Shown: positions 26,349-33,508 of the stretch, one piece after another
Numbering within the stretch: the stretch's first letter is position 1
How the letters are laid out: every line of letters starts with the position of its first letter
Source of the DNA: CAYZED01 sp964477445
GTDB lineage: Bacteria; Bacillota; Clostridia; Lutisporales; Lutisporaceae
Direction: 5' to 3'
Assembly (NCBI GenBank): GCA_964477445.1
Contig: CAYZED010000004.1
Coordinates: forward strand, 62,001-126,000
DNA length: 64,000 bases
The notes under the pieces: model-generated
What the model was told of the DNA's origin: nothing
Databases searched by the model: none
Seen by the model: the letters and a program-made list of their open reading frames with translations, nothing else
Position numbers and translations under genes: made by a program

Positions 26349-26753
26349 CTATAATGTAAATCCGATATTCTCAAATAATCTTACAACAAACTGTTTTAAT
26401 TCAGTCGCTGCGTTAATTGCTTCTTGAACGTCATCCGCACTCAGATTTCGACTTTCTGGGTAACGAATAGCTACTCCATATTCTTCAAGAATATCAGCAA
26501 ATTCATATATATCCGACGGAACTAAAACTAGTTCGCTTACTAAGTCTAACAAGTAATTCAAACTATGTGTTTTTTTAAACTCAATATCACTATATAACAA
26601 AAAAGCTTTCAAATATTTTTCTGATGATTGTTGACAATGAAAACAAATGGAATCTCTGAACTCTGGCTGATACTCAATCGCTAATTCGGCCATTCCAAAA
26701 TCTTGAGTTGCCTTTTTTATCCATTCGCGAACTAATTCAGTTTTTTTCTGCAT
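26349..26753 (-). CDS. HEPN domain toxin of a HEPN-MNT pair
   Basis: A 134-residue helical protein of the HEPN superfamily, predicted to be an RNase-type toxin: WIKKATQDFGMAELAIE, FHCQQSSEKYLKAFLLY, THSLNYLLDLV, and a C-terminal RYPESRNLSADDVQEAINAA. It overlaps the MNT nucleotidyltransferase gene by 17 bases. In such pairs the nucleotidyltransferase neutralises HEPN by modification. The usual RX4-6H catalytic motif is not obvious; RYPESR occupies its place. Confidence 0.85.
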   Translation of the reverse strand: MQKKTELVREWIKKATQDFGMAELAIEYQPEFRDSICFHCQQSSEKYLKAFLLYSDIEFKKTHSLNYLLDLVSELVLVPSDIYEFADILEEYGVAIRYPESRNLSADDVQEAINAATELKQFVVRLFENIGFTL

Positions 26754-27057
26754 ATAGTACCTTCCCCTGCTCTAAAATTTTTGTAACAAATGCAGCTTTT
26801 GTATCTTTCCATTCCGCAATTTCTTCTTGAGTATACATTAATATGTCCATGGGAATCTTCAGTCCTCTAAGATGTTTCCTCAACTCACGGCATCTTTTAT
26901 TTACAGGGATTTCAGAGTTTTTTATTATCAAAAGATCTAAGTCGCTGTCATTATTCGCACTTCCATTGGCATATGATCCAAATAGTACTATTTTTTGTGG
27001 CTTTTCTGTTTCAGTTATTATTTTAATAATATAGTTTATCTGTTCATTCGTTATCAT
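26737..27057 (-). CDS. MNT-type nucleotidyltransferase antitoxin
   Basis: A 106-residue minimal nucleotidyltransferase with the signature IVLFGSYANGSANNDSDLDL (GSx10DxD, about residues 23-42) and the third carboxylate in PMDILMY (about residue 69). I choose the ATG at 27057, preceded by GGGGGATGGAAG. It is the first gene of the HEPN-MNT pair and probably inactivates the HEPN protein by transferring AMP groups, as shown for related modules. Confidence 0.88.
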   Translation of the reverse strand: MITNEQINYIIKIITETEKPQKIVLFGSYANGSANNDSDLDLLIIKNSEIPVNKRCRELRKHLRGLKIPMDILMYTQEEIAEWKDTKAAFVTKILEQGKVLYAEKN

Positions 27058-27272
27058 CTTCCATCCCCCATTTTTCAGTCTTTTATTATATTGTACCACA
27101 AATATTTTATGGTCAAGAATGCCAATTAAATGTTTGATGTGCTTAAATCAGGGTGTTTTTCTATTTAGGATAAATTTTTTAAATTTATATTTCCAGTTGT
27201 TTTCAGAGCATTCTTTAATCTAATAGTTCCTCGCACTTTCATTTTCAATTCTCATTATTACTCGATAATACT

Positions 27273-27315
27273 ACCAACTCAATTCTCTACACGGCGTGTA
27301 GAGAATTGAGTTGGT
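27273..27315. repeat. Palindrome bracketing the HEPN-MNT module (upstream side)
   Basis: A 20-bp perfect stem, ACCAACTCAATTCTCTACAC with its complement, and a loop of only GGC. It shares its inner arm with the palindrome at 26237-26283. The outer 5-6 bases of each copy differ, but each is complementary within its own copy. Confidence 0.88.
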
Positions 27316-27343
27316 CGAAAATCTCTCTTAAAAATGCCTAAAC

Positions 27344-27853
27344 CTAGCCCCTTCTTCTCCTCTTAAACCTGTACTCCTGCTTCAATCTCTCAATCATTTC
27401 AAACACTACCGGACAAGTTCTAGTTGATTCAATAATGCTTAACAAACTAAACATTCTTTCATCCCTATTTGTAAATGGGTACTCTCTGCAACTTAATGGC
27501 TTACATGATTCAATTTCACATTCTCCATTATATTTAAGAAAGAGACAAGGCCTTTTCTTAAGCTGATACTCTCCAAAAACTTCATTAATATATTTTTCTC
27601 TAAATTCTTTCTCTGGTATCTTAAGGTGAATAGCTACAGGCTCTAGTTCATGTTCTTCAAAGCATGCTGAATAATCCTTACAGCAATTTCTACATTTACT
27701 GCAATCATAATTCGCAAACAATTCATTATGTAACTCTAAAAATTGCTTGTCCAATTCGTCCAAGTCTGCATGATTCTTCAAATATGCTCTAAATGAATAG
27801 TTCTCATCTTCCACTTTATTAAATGCTTCTTTTAATTTTGACGGTTCAATCAT
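27344..27853 (-). CDS. YkgJ family cysteine-cluster protein
   Basis: A 169-residue protein with the zinc/iron-chelating YkgJ pattern: CSKCRNCCKDYSACF (about residues 51-65), CLFLKYNGECEIESCKPLSCREYPF (about 103-127, longer than shown as a motif but continuous) and a last cysteine in TRTCPVVF. It ends in a strongly basic tail, FKRRRRG. I prefer the start at 27853 because GGAGG lies just before it and inside the longer frame. The role of the family is unknown; oxidative modification or metal binding has been proposed. Confidence 0.85.
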   Translation of the reverse strand: MIEPSKLKEAFNKVEDENYSFRAYLKNHADLDELDKQFLELHNELFANYDCSKCRNCCKDYSACFEEHELEPVAIHLKIPEKEFREKYINEVFGEYQLKKRPCLFLKYNGECEIESCKPLSCREYPFTNRDERMFSLLSIIESTRTCPVVFEMIERLKQEYRFKRRRRG

Positions 27854-27924
27854 CACTTTTACCTCCATTTTTTAAGTCATGTTTAATAATTATTCCAATT
27901 CTTATTAGTTCAATTCGTATTAGT

Positions 27925-28950
27925 TCAGAACGGTTCCTCACTGTGGTAAAAACTCGGCACACTCCCATGTTTAACAATGTATTCACGTCTTTCTTTAAGA
28001 CGTTCTCTTGGTTCAATCTTTTCTGAAAGGGCAAAATCATACTCGCGAAGCCAATAATCGACAAGATCATATTCCCCAATAAATTGCAGCAAGACGTACA
28101 GTAATATTTCCTTTTCTCCTGCATCGTAATTTGTTTTAAAATATTGTATCCCATCATCAAATTGATAGAGCTCAAAATTTAGTAATAATATTAATTCCAC
28201 AACGTGATTTAGTTTTTCCATGTGCCAGAAGTTTTCAAAAGTTCTTTTGGCAGGTATAACCTTAGGATTATTCAATTCTTTTCTGAATATTTTGCACTGT
28301 TCTATCGCCATTTCTTTTGCATCTACTGTTTTTAGATTAGAAATCAAAATATGTATCAGGTTCGTAGTTACTGTCTCTCTATCTACTTGGGTATTTATAA
28401 CAAGCGCTATCATTGATTTTATTATATTTGCATCTATTCCATATGCAAATCTTCTTTTAATAATAATATCTAGTAGTTCAGTTTGTACTATACCTACAGA
28501 TTGAAATGGATTGTCGGTATTAAATATGTAATAACGGCAACCATGAGAAAGCATACTGAATAATTTTTCTAGTAAGTCAGTGGCCATAGTCCCTTCATCA
28601 CCCATAATAGGTATGAGCTGAAGATTCTTTATAAAATTTTTAACCATGAATCTCCACTTAGGCCTATCTTTTTTCGCAACAAATTTATTTGGTGTCATAT
28701 AATATTGTTCGTAAGCGAAGTCAATAAACAAATCTATCTGCGGTTTTAATTCATTAATATCAATTCCTACATCTTTTCTTTTTTCAATATTATCCGATTT
28801 AAAATAAGAATTTACATCCTGTATAAGCGAATCAATGTCTTTTGACTCTCTGACACCTTTAGGTATAGCTTTATACAATTCAGCAATTATTTTCTGCAGT
28901 TCCTTATTATCATATTTTTTTACTGCTTCTCTTAATTCGTTTATTAGCAC
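27925..28950 (-). CDS. Hypothetical protein, 341 residues
   Basis: I do not recognise this family. The protein is soluble and mostly helical, with charged N-terminal repeats (INELREAVKKYDNKELQKIIAEL) and no signal peptide or obvious catalytic motif. Isolated aromatic-rich stretches occur at YEQYYMTPNKF and FENFWHMEKLNHVVELILLL. It precedes the YkgJ gene on the same strand with a 71-bp gap and may be co-transcribed. Its start follows AAAGGAG and the upstream 12-bp tandem repeats. Confidence 0.7.
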   Translation of the reverse strand: MLINELREAVKKYDNKELQKIIAELYKAIPKGVRESKDIDSLIQDVNSYFKSDNIEKRKDVGIDINELKPQIDLFIDFAYEQYYMTPNKFVAKKDRPKWRFMVKNFIKNLQLIPIMGDEGTMATDLLEKLFSMLSHGCRYYIFNTDNPFQSVGIVQTELLDIIIKRRFAYGIDANIIKSMIALVINTQVDRETVTTNLIHILISNLKTVDAKEMAIEQCKIFRKELNNPKVIPAKRTFENFWHMEKLNHVVELILLLNFELYQFDDGIQYFKTNYDAGEKEILLYVLLQFIGEYDLVDYWLREYDFALSEKIEPRERLKERREYIVKHGSVPSFYHSEEPF

Positions 28951-29300
28951 GTTTCTATTCTCCTTTGATCACTTAAATATTTATTTTATCACCGAAGCTA
29001 TCACCGAAGCTATCACCGAAGCTATCACCGAAGTTATCACAGAAGTTATTATCCTCTTCTAGTTTTTTTCTATAGAATATGATTGCAAAAAATCCAGTGA
29101 TTTTGAAAACAGAGCCTTAAATACCAGCTTTATTGCAAGCTTCTTTCATTACTCTTATAACTAAATAATAGCACAAATTCTGGCTAGGATAAATCAATTA
29201 TTACTTATCTGAGGTGTTTGTGAATTCGCTCTAAATACTCTATAATTTAAATCAAATCTGTTAGTAATCCTGTAATAAGAAATTTCAAGGGGCTAAAAAC
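28951..29300. repeat. Gene-free region with five 12-bp tandem repeats
   Basis: TATCACCGAAGC is repeated five times at 28987-29046, the last two copies with one or two changes, just upstream of the 341-residue hypothetical gene (minus strand). The repeats could bind a regulator in phase about every turn of the helix, or be slippage-prone. The rest of the region (29047-29300) is AT-rich and shows nothing beyond the methyltransferase ribosome site AAGGGG at 29288. Confidence 0.75.
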
Positions 29301-29983
29301 ATGAGTATTAAGAATACAAAATTACAATTTGACAAAGTTGCAATGGAATACGATTATGTGGTTTCAATGAAAGAAAACCCTGATAATGTAATGCTAGAAG
29401 CTATTCCAGCTTTTAGGACTAGTGCACTTGATATTGCTGTGGCTCAGGAAATAACAGCATTTTGTTATCTAATTACTTTGGCAAAGTTGTTGGCATTGAT
29501 ATTTCCGATTCATTCTTATCGATTGCTGAACACAAAAAAAATTCAAGAGAAATAACCAATGTTACATTCTTAAATATTGACGCTGAAAAAATGAATTTCG
29601 ATGAGAAATTTGATATGATCGTCAGCCGAACGACTTTCCATCACTTGAACATAGAGCGTGTCCTTAACAAATGTGTTTCATTACTAAATGATGGTGGCAC
29701 AATATATATCAAAGATGTTGTCTCAAAGACTCCCACACCAGCTAGATGGACTTATATCGTTGTTGCATTATTGGAATTCCCTTCTGATTGTGTTTCTTTC
29801 GGGTTTAAAAATGCGCTACGAATTTTTTCTCATAATACATCAAAAGAATGGCTTTCTCATTTATCTTCAGATGTTTATTTATCAGAAAGCGATTATCATA
29901 GAATTTATGGTAAATGCCTACCAAATTGCAAGTATATAAATGACGGCTGGGCGATGAGCGTAATTTGGAAGAAACAAATATAA
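29301..29983 (+). pseudogene. Class I SAM-dependent methyltransferase with a frameshift in motif I
   Basis: The N-terminal part (frame from 29301) ends in SALDI and the C-terminal part continues one frame over. If one G is added at 29436, the sequence reads through the SAM-binding motif as DIGCGSGNNSILLSNYFG, followed by VVGIDISDSF, the FDMIVSRTTFHHL motif and LLNDGGTIYIKDVV. The corrected protein would have about 227 residues, a normal length. The defect is one missing base in a GG pair, so it is either a recent inactivation or a sequencing error. The substrate is unknown. Confidence 0.85.
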
Positions 29984-30057
29984 ACATCATTTGCAAATTC
30001 ACGTTTTCTATTATAAAATTAGTACCGTAACAAGTCAGTTCGAAACCATCCTGACTA

Positions 30058-30246
30058 ATACTAATTTGCGTTTAACTTTATTATAATTACTAGAGAAAAA
30101 GTAATCGGATTATATTATTTGTGCAACTTTCGACTGTAACTCGGCTATGCCGAGGAGAGAAGTCGATTATACACACCTATAGTTGCACTTATAATATCGG
30201 GCGATTGCTTTTTCTCATAAATATATTAATTAACGCAAATTAGTAT
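30058..30246. repeat. Large inverted repeat, structured family member B
   Basis: ATACTAATTTGCGTT at 30058 pairs with AACGCAAATTAGTAT ending at 30246, and further paired blocks (GAGAAAAAG with CTTTTTCTC, AATCG with CGATT, GTGCAACT with AGTTGCAC) line the arms. Read on the minus strand, the apex has a ~15-base 5' bulge, the stem CGACT/AGTCG, loop TCTCTC opposite TTAC, and the tip CTCGGC/GCCGAG. This is the same apex as at 6042-6138, in the opposite orientation. The remaining bases of the 29984-30356 gap are AT-rich, and no known queuosine riboswitch is recognisable before queT. Confidence 0.82.
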
Positions 30247-30356
30247 GAGGCATATCCGAATTAGTCTTAATAAGCGCAATTGCCTTAATTGGCCTTAATC
30301 GCCCTTATTTTGTCTTAATTCGAATACGCCAACTAAACAAAACTATGGAGGAAAAA

Positions 30357-30845
30357 ATGAATAAGAATGTACTTTACCTCGTTCAAGCGGCGCTAATCGC
30401 AGCTATTTATGCTGCTCTGACCTATTTTCTGGCCCCAATTAGTTACGGACCTTTACAATTCCGAATCTCGGAGGCTTTAACGGTTCTCCCCGCGCTATTT
30501 CCCGCAGCTGTCCCAGGATTGTTTGTTGGATGTCTTATCTCGAATCTCATAGGCGGTCTTGGAATGTACGACATAATATTTGGTTCTTTGGCAACACTAA
30601 TTGCTGCATATTTGACCTCAAAACTAAGAAAAGCATGGATTGTTCCTGCTCCTGCAGTGATTGTTAATGCACTAGTCATTGGAATAATGCTATCCTACAT
30701 GTATAAACTTCCATATATTGCGACTATTGCATCTGTAGGTTTTGGCGAATTAGTAGTTTGCTATGTTCTCGGAATCCCGTTATATATGTATTTTTTAAAA
30801 AACAAATCACGTTTTGGTTTAATGGAAAGTGACGAAATAAAGTAA
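30357..30845 (+). CDS. queT: QueT family queuosine-precursor transporter (ECF S component)
   Basis: A 162-residue membrane protein with five or six helices, recognisable by QAALIAAIYAALTYFLAPISYGPLQFRIS, near-invariant in QueT, then EALTVLPALFPAAVPGLFVGCLISN and LIGGLGMYDIIFGSLAT. QueT is the substrate-binding subunit for queuosine precursors, working with a shared ECF module. The ATG at 30357 follows GGAGG; a longer frame begins 12 bases upstream, over the ribosome site. Confidence 0.9.
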   Translation: MNKNVLYLVQAALIAAIYAALTYFLAPISYGPLQFRISEALTVLPALFPAAVPGLFVGCLISNLIGGLGMYDIIFGSLATLIAAYLTSKLRKAWIVPAPAVIVNALVIGIMLSYMYKLPYIATIASVGFGELVVCYVLGIPLYMYFLKNKSRFGLMESDEIK

Positions 30846-30996
30846 CGCAAAGGCACTTCGAAAAATGCATACTTTCTTAAGAAACTAAATCTCGTATTTT
30901 CATTCTGCTTTGAGAAAAGTAGTTCATAAAGGTCTCCTTTACTAATTAAAAATTCAAATAATATACTTATAAATTAATTTTAAGGACGGTAATAAA

Positions 30997-32118
30997 ATGG
31001 AATTCAAAATCAGAGAACATCTAAAAAACTCATCTAGAATGAGCTATATTACATCAGGAGATGATCATGGTCATGGACATGGCCCTGCTGATGAAAACAT
31101 TTTAGACTGTTCGTTAGGAATAAATCCTTTTGGCTTCTCGAAGAAAATAGATTTTTCTTCAAACGGCTTTCAAATAGACGAGACCAATTTTTATCCTGAT
31201 TATAGTTATTCAAAATTGAAGTTAGCTCTTTCAAAGTACTGGTCTAACACAGCTAAAATTGAAGATCAAAATATCATTATTGGAAACGGTTCGTCTTATG
31301 TGCTTCTTGGAATAAATAAACTTTTTATCGACAAAGGCACAAAGGTTCTTGGTTATGCGCCTCAATTTTCTGAATATATCACAGACATTAAATGTTGTGG
31401 TGGTTCATATGATTTTATTAAACTCAGAAGCGAATCTAATTATAAGTTTGACGTTAATGAATTTATAGAAGCCATAAAACCCGAATATACACTTCTTTAT
31501 TTGGATAATCCAAATAATCCTACCGGCCAGATAATACCTATATCCGACATCGAAAAAATCGTTAAAAAAGCTCATGGAATGAATATTTGTGTGATAATCG
31601 ATGAAGCCTATGGTGACTTTATGGATAATAATAATTCAGCCATAAGTTTGGTAAATAAATATGATAATTTAATGGTGTTACGCACTTTCTCAAAAGGTCT
31701 GGGCCTTGCTGGTCTAAGAGTCGGTTATATGATTTGTGGGAAGGAACTGCAGAAATTATATTCATTAATTGAATCACCTTTTTCTATTAGTAATTTCTCA
31801 GAATACGTTTCAATTGAGGCTCTTAAAGATAAATCCTTTATTGACGATTGTACAAAAAAAATTGCTATAAACAAAAAAACACTAATTAATGCTTGTCAAA
31901 AAATTAAGGTTTTGGAAACCGACCTAAGCGTGCCAGTTTTAGTACTTATGCACCCTAATGAAAATGCGAACCTTTATGAGCTTCTACTAAGTGAAGGCGC
32001 AAAGGTAAGTCGTGGCGAGGACTTCATGACTTTATCAAAAAATTTCATTAGACTTAGAGTTCCAGCTGATGTTACTCTACTATTAAAAGCTATTCAGAAT
32101 ATCGAAAAATTAATTTAA
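30997..32118 (+). CDS. PLP-dependent class I/II aminotransferase (HisC/CobD-like)
   Basis: A 373-residue fold-type I PLP enzyme. PLP-site motifs are LYLDNPNNPTGQI (Asn for the ring, about residue 170), IIDEAYGDF (about 203) and RTFSKGLGLAGLRVGY with the Schiff-base lysine (about 233). Overall it resembles histidinol-phosphate aminotransferase and threonine-phosphate decarboxylase. An odd N-terminal run, DDHGHGHGPADE (residues 22-33), precedes DCSLGINPFG. It is followed by a terminator, and no histidine or cobalamin genes are adjacent, so the substrate is open. Confidence 0.85.
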   Translation: MEFKIREHLKNSSRMSYITSGDDHGHGHGPADENILDCSLGINPFGFSKKIDFSSNGFQIDETNFYPDYSYSKLKLALSKYWSNTAKIEDQNIIIGNGSSYVLLGINKLFIDKGTKVLGYAPQFSEYITDIKCCGGSYDFIKLRSESNYKFDVNEFIEAIKPEYTLLYLDNPNNPTGQIIPISDIEKIVKKAHGMNICVIIDEAYGDFMDNNNSAISLVNKYDNLMVLRTFSKGLGLAGLRVGYMICGKELQKLYSLIESPFSISNFSEYVSIEALKDKSFIDDCTKKIAINKKTLINACQKIKVLETDLSVPVLVLMHPNENANLYELLLSEGAKVSRGEDFMTLSKNFIRLRVPADVTLLLKAIQNIEKLI

Positions 32119-32160
32119 TGGAATTTGCTTTCGAATAATAAAAAAATTTGTATCAACTTT

Positions 32161-32192
32161 AGAGATATCATAATAATTGGTATCTCTTTTTT
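32161..32192 (+). terminator. Terminator after the HisC/CobD-like gene
   Basis: AGAGATATCA pairs with TGGTATCTCT around a 7-base loop and runs into six T. Confidence 0.85.
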
Positions 32193-32311
32193 AATTCAAA
32201 AAAATGCCAAGATAAAAAATCATTGTTTACATTTTAGCGATAATATATAATATGTTTTATATGGGATTTTGGTATTATATTATATAATTTTATTTTGAGG
32301 TAGAGAAAAAA

Positions 32312-33490
32312 ATGATAATTTCAGCAAAAAGAATCATAACCGGCGACGGAAAAACCGTCTTAACTGATCAAGCTATTTGTTTTGACAAAAATAGCATAAA
32401 GAGAATAGCGCCATTAAATGATCTAATTCTCGAATTTCCTGACCACGAGGTCAAAGAATTTGGCGACTCCACCATTCTTCCAGGTCTAATAGATATGCAT
32501 GTTCATATTGGATACACTTTTATGCGTCCTGATGAAAGCTTATTTACTCCGTTTTTGAAAACTCTATTAGCCTTTAATAACCTACGAAAAGCATTCGAGG
32601 CTGGAGTTACTACTATCAGAGATGTTGCTTCTGAAACTGGTTTGTGTGTTGGCTTAAAAACAGCGTCTCAGAGAGACTATATTGAAATACCTAGATTAAT
32701 TTCTTGCGAAGCTGGGATTGCAATGACAGGCGGACATGGTTGGCAAATTGGCAAAGGAGAAGTTGTCGAGGTTGATGGGCCGTGGGAATTAAGAAAAGCT
32801 ATAAGAACTCAAATACGAGAAGGTGCTGATTGGATAAAAATCATGACAAGTCACAGAACAAGCACGCCTGAATTTACACAGGAAGAACTGAATGCTGCTG
32901 TGGATGAATGTCATAGAGTTGGCAAGAAAGTTGCTGTACACGCTGGTGCACAGCCATCTATCGGAATGGCCATAAAAGCTGGATTTGATACGATTGAGCA
33001 TGGTACTTTTATTACAGTTGAGCAAGCAATAGAAATGAAAGAAAAAAATCTTGTTTGGGTTCCGACTATTATTGCCTATAATCATTATTTTGAAAATTAC
33101 ATTAAACCTTCATATGAAAAGAACCTTGTAACCGAGACAGAATACCTCTATGTTAAGAGAGCGGTCGATGCCTATACCGATAATTTTATGAAAATAGCGG
33201 ATACAGGCGTAAAAATTGTGGCTGGTACAGATTTAGTTTCTCCGGGTGCTCCTACTACCCCTGTCGCCAAAGAACTCGCATACATGGTCAAATTCGGGAT
33301 GACTCCTTTAGCTGCAATTCAGTCCGCCACTAACGCACCCGCTGAAGTGCTTGGCTTGTGCGACAAAATCGGTCTGATTAAAGAAGGCTTTTTAGCAGAT
33401 ATTTTAGTTGTAAGCGGAGATGCTTCAACTGATATTAAAGCCCTCGAGAACGTTTCTTCTGTGTTTTATGCTGGCAAAAAAATAATTTAG
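32312..33490 (+). CDS. Amidohydrolase, prolidase/imidazolonepropionase-related
   Basis: A 392-residue metal-dependent amidohydrolase: LPGLIDMHVHIGY (HxH, about residue 64), a carboxylated-lysine candidate in ADWIKIMTSH (about residue 172), VAVHAGAQPS, DTIEHGTFIT and the catalytic aspartate in VAGTDLVSPGAP (about 308). This is the subgroup that includes Xaa-Pro and Xaa-Arg dipeptidases. It lies 18 bases upstream of a DPP-IV-like peptidase, so the two probably act in sequence on proline-containing peptides. The start follows GAGGTAGAG. Confidence 0.85.
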   Translation: MIISAKRIITGDGKTVLTDQAICFDKNSIKRIAPLNDLILEFPDHEVKEFGDSTILPGLIDMHVHIGYTFMRPDESLFTPFLKTLLAFNNLRKAFEAGVTTIRDVASETGLCVGLKTASQRDYIEIPRLISCEAGIAMTGGHGWQIGKGEVVEVDGPWELRKAIRTQIREGADWIKIMTSHRTSTPEFTQEELNAAVDECHRVGKKVAVHAGAQPSIGMAIKAGFDTIEHGTFITVEQAIEMKEKNLVWVPTIIAYNHYFENYIKPSYEKNLVTETEYLYVKRAVDAYTDNFMKIADTGVKIVAGTDLVSPGAPTTPVAKELAYMVKFGMTPLAAIQSATNAPAEVLGLCDKIGLIKEGFLADILVVSGDASTDIKALENVSSVFYAGKKII

Positions 33491-33508
33491 AGTGAGGAGT
33501 TATCGAAA

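Noticed and set aside
27846..28175. Minus-strand ORF of 109 codons
   Set aside because: It overlaps the 341-codon gene at 27925-28950 in another frame and has an unlikely residue make-up.
30247..30356. preQ1 riboswitch before queT
   Set aside because: I looked for the class I hairpin with a downstream A-rich tail and the class II fold, and neither core was recognisable in the sequence before queT.
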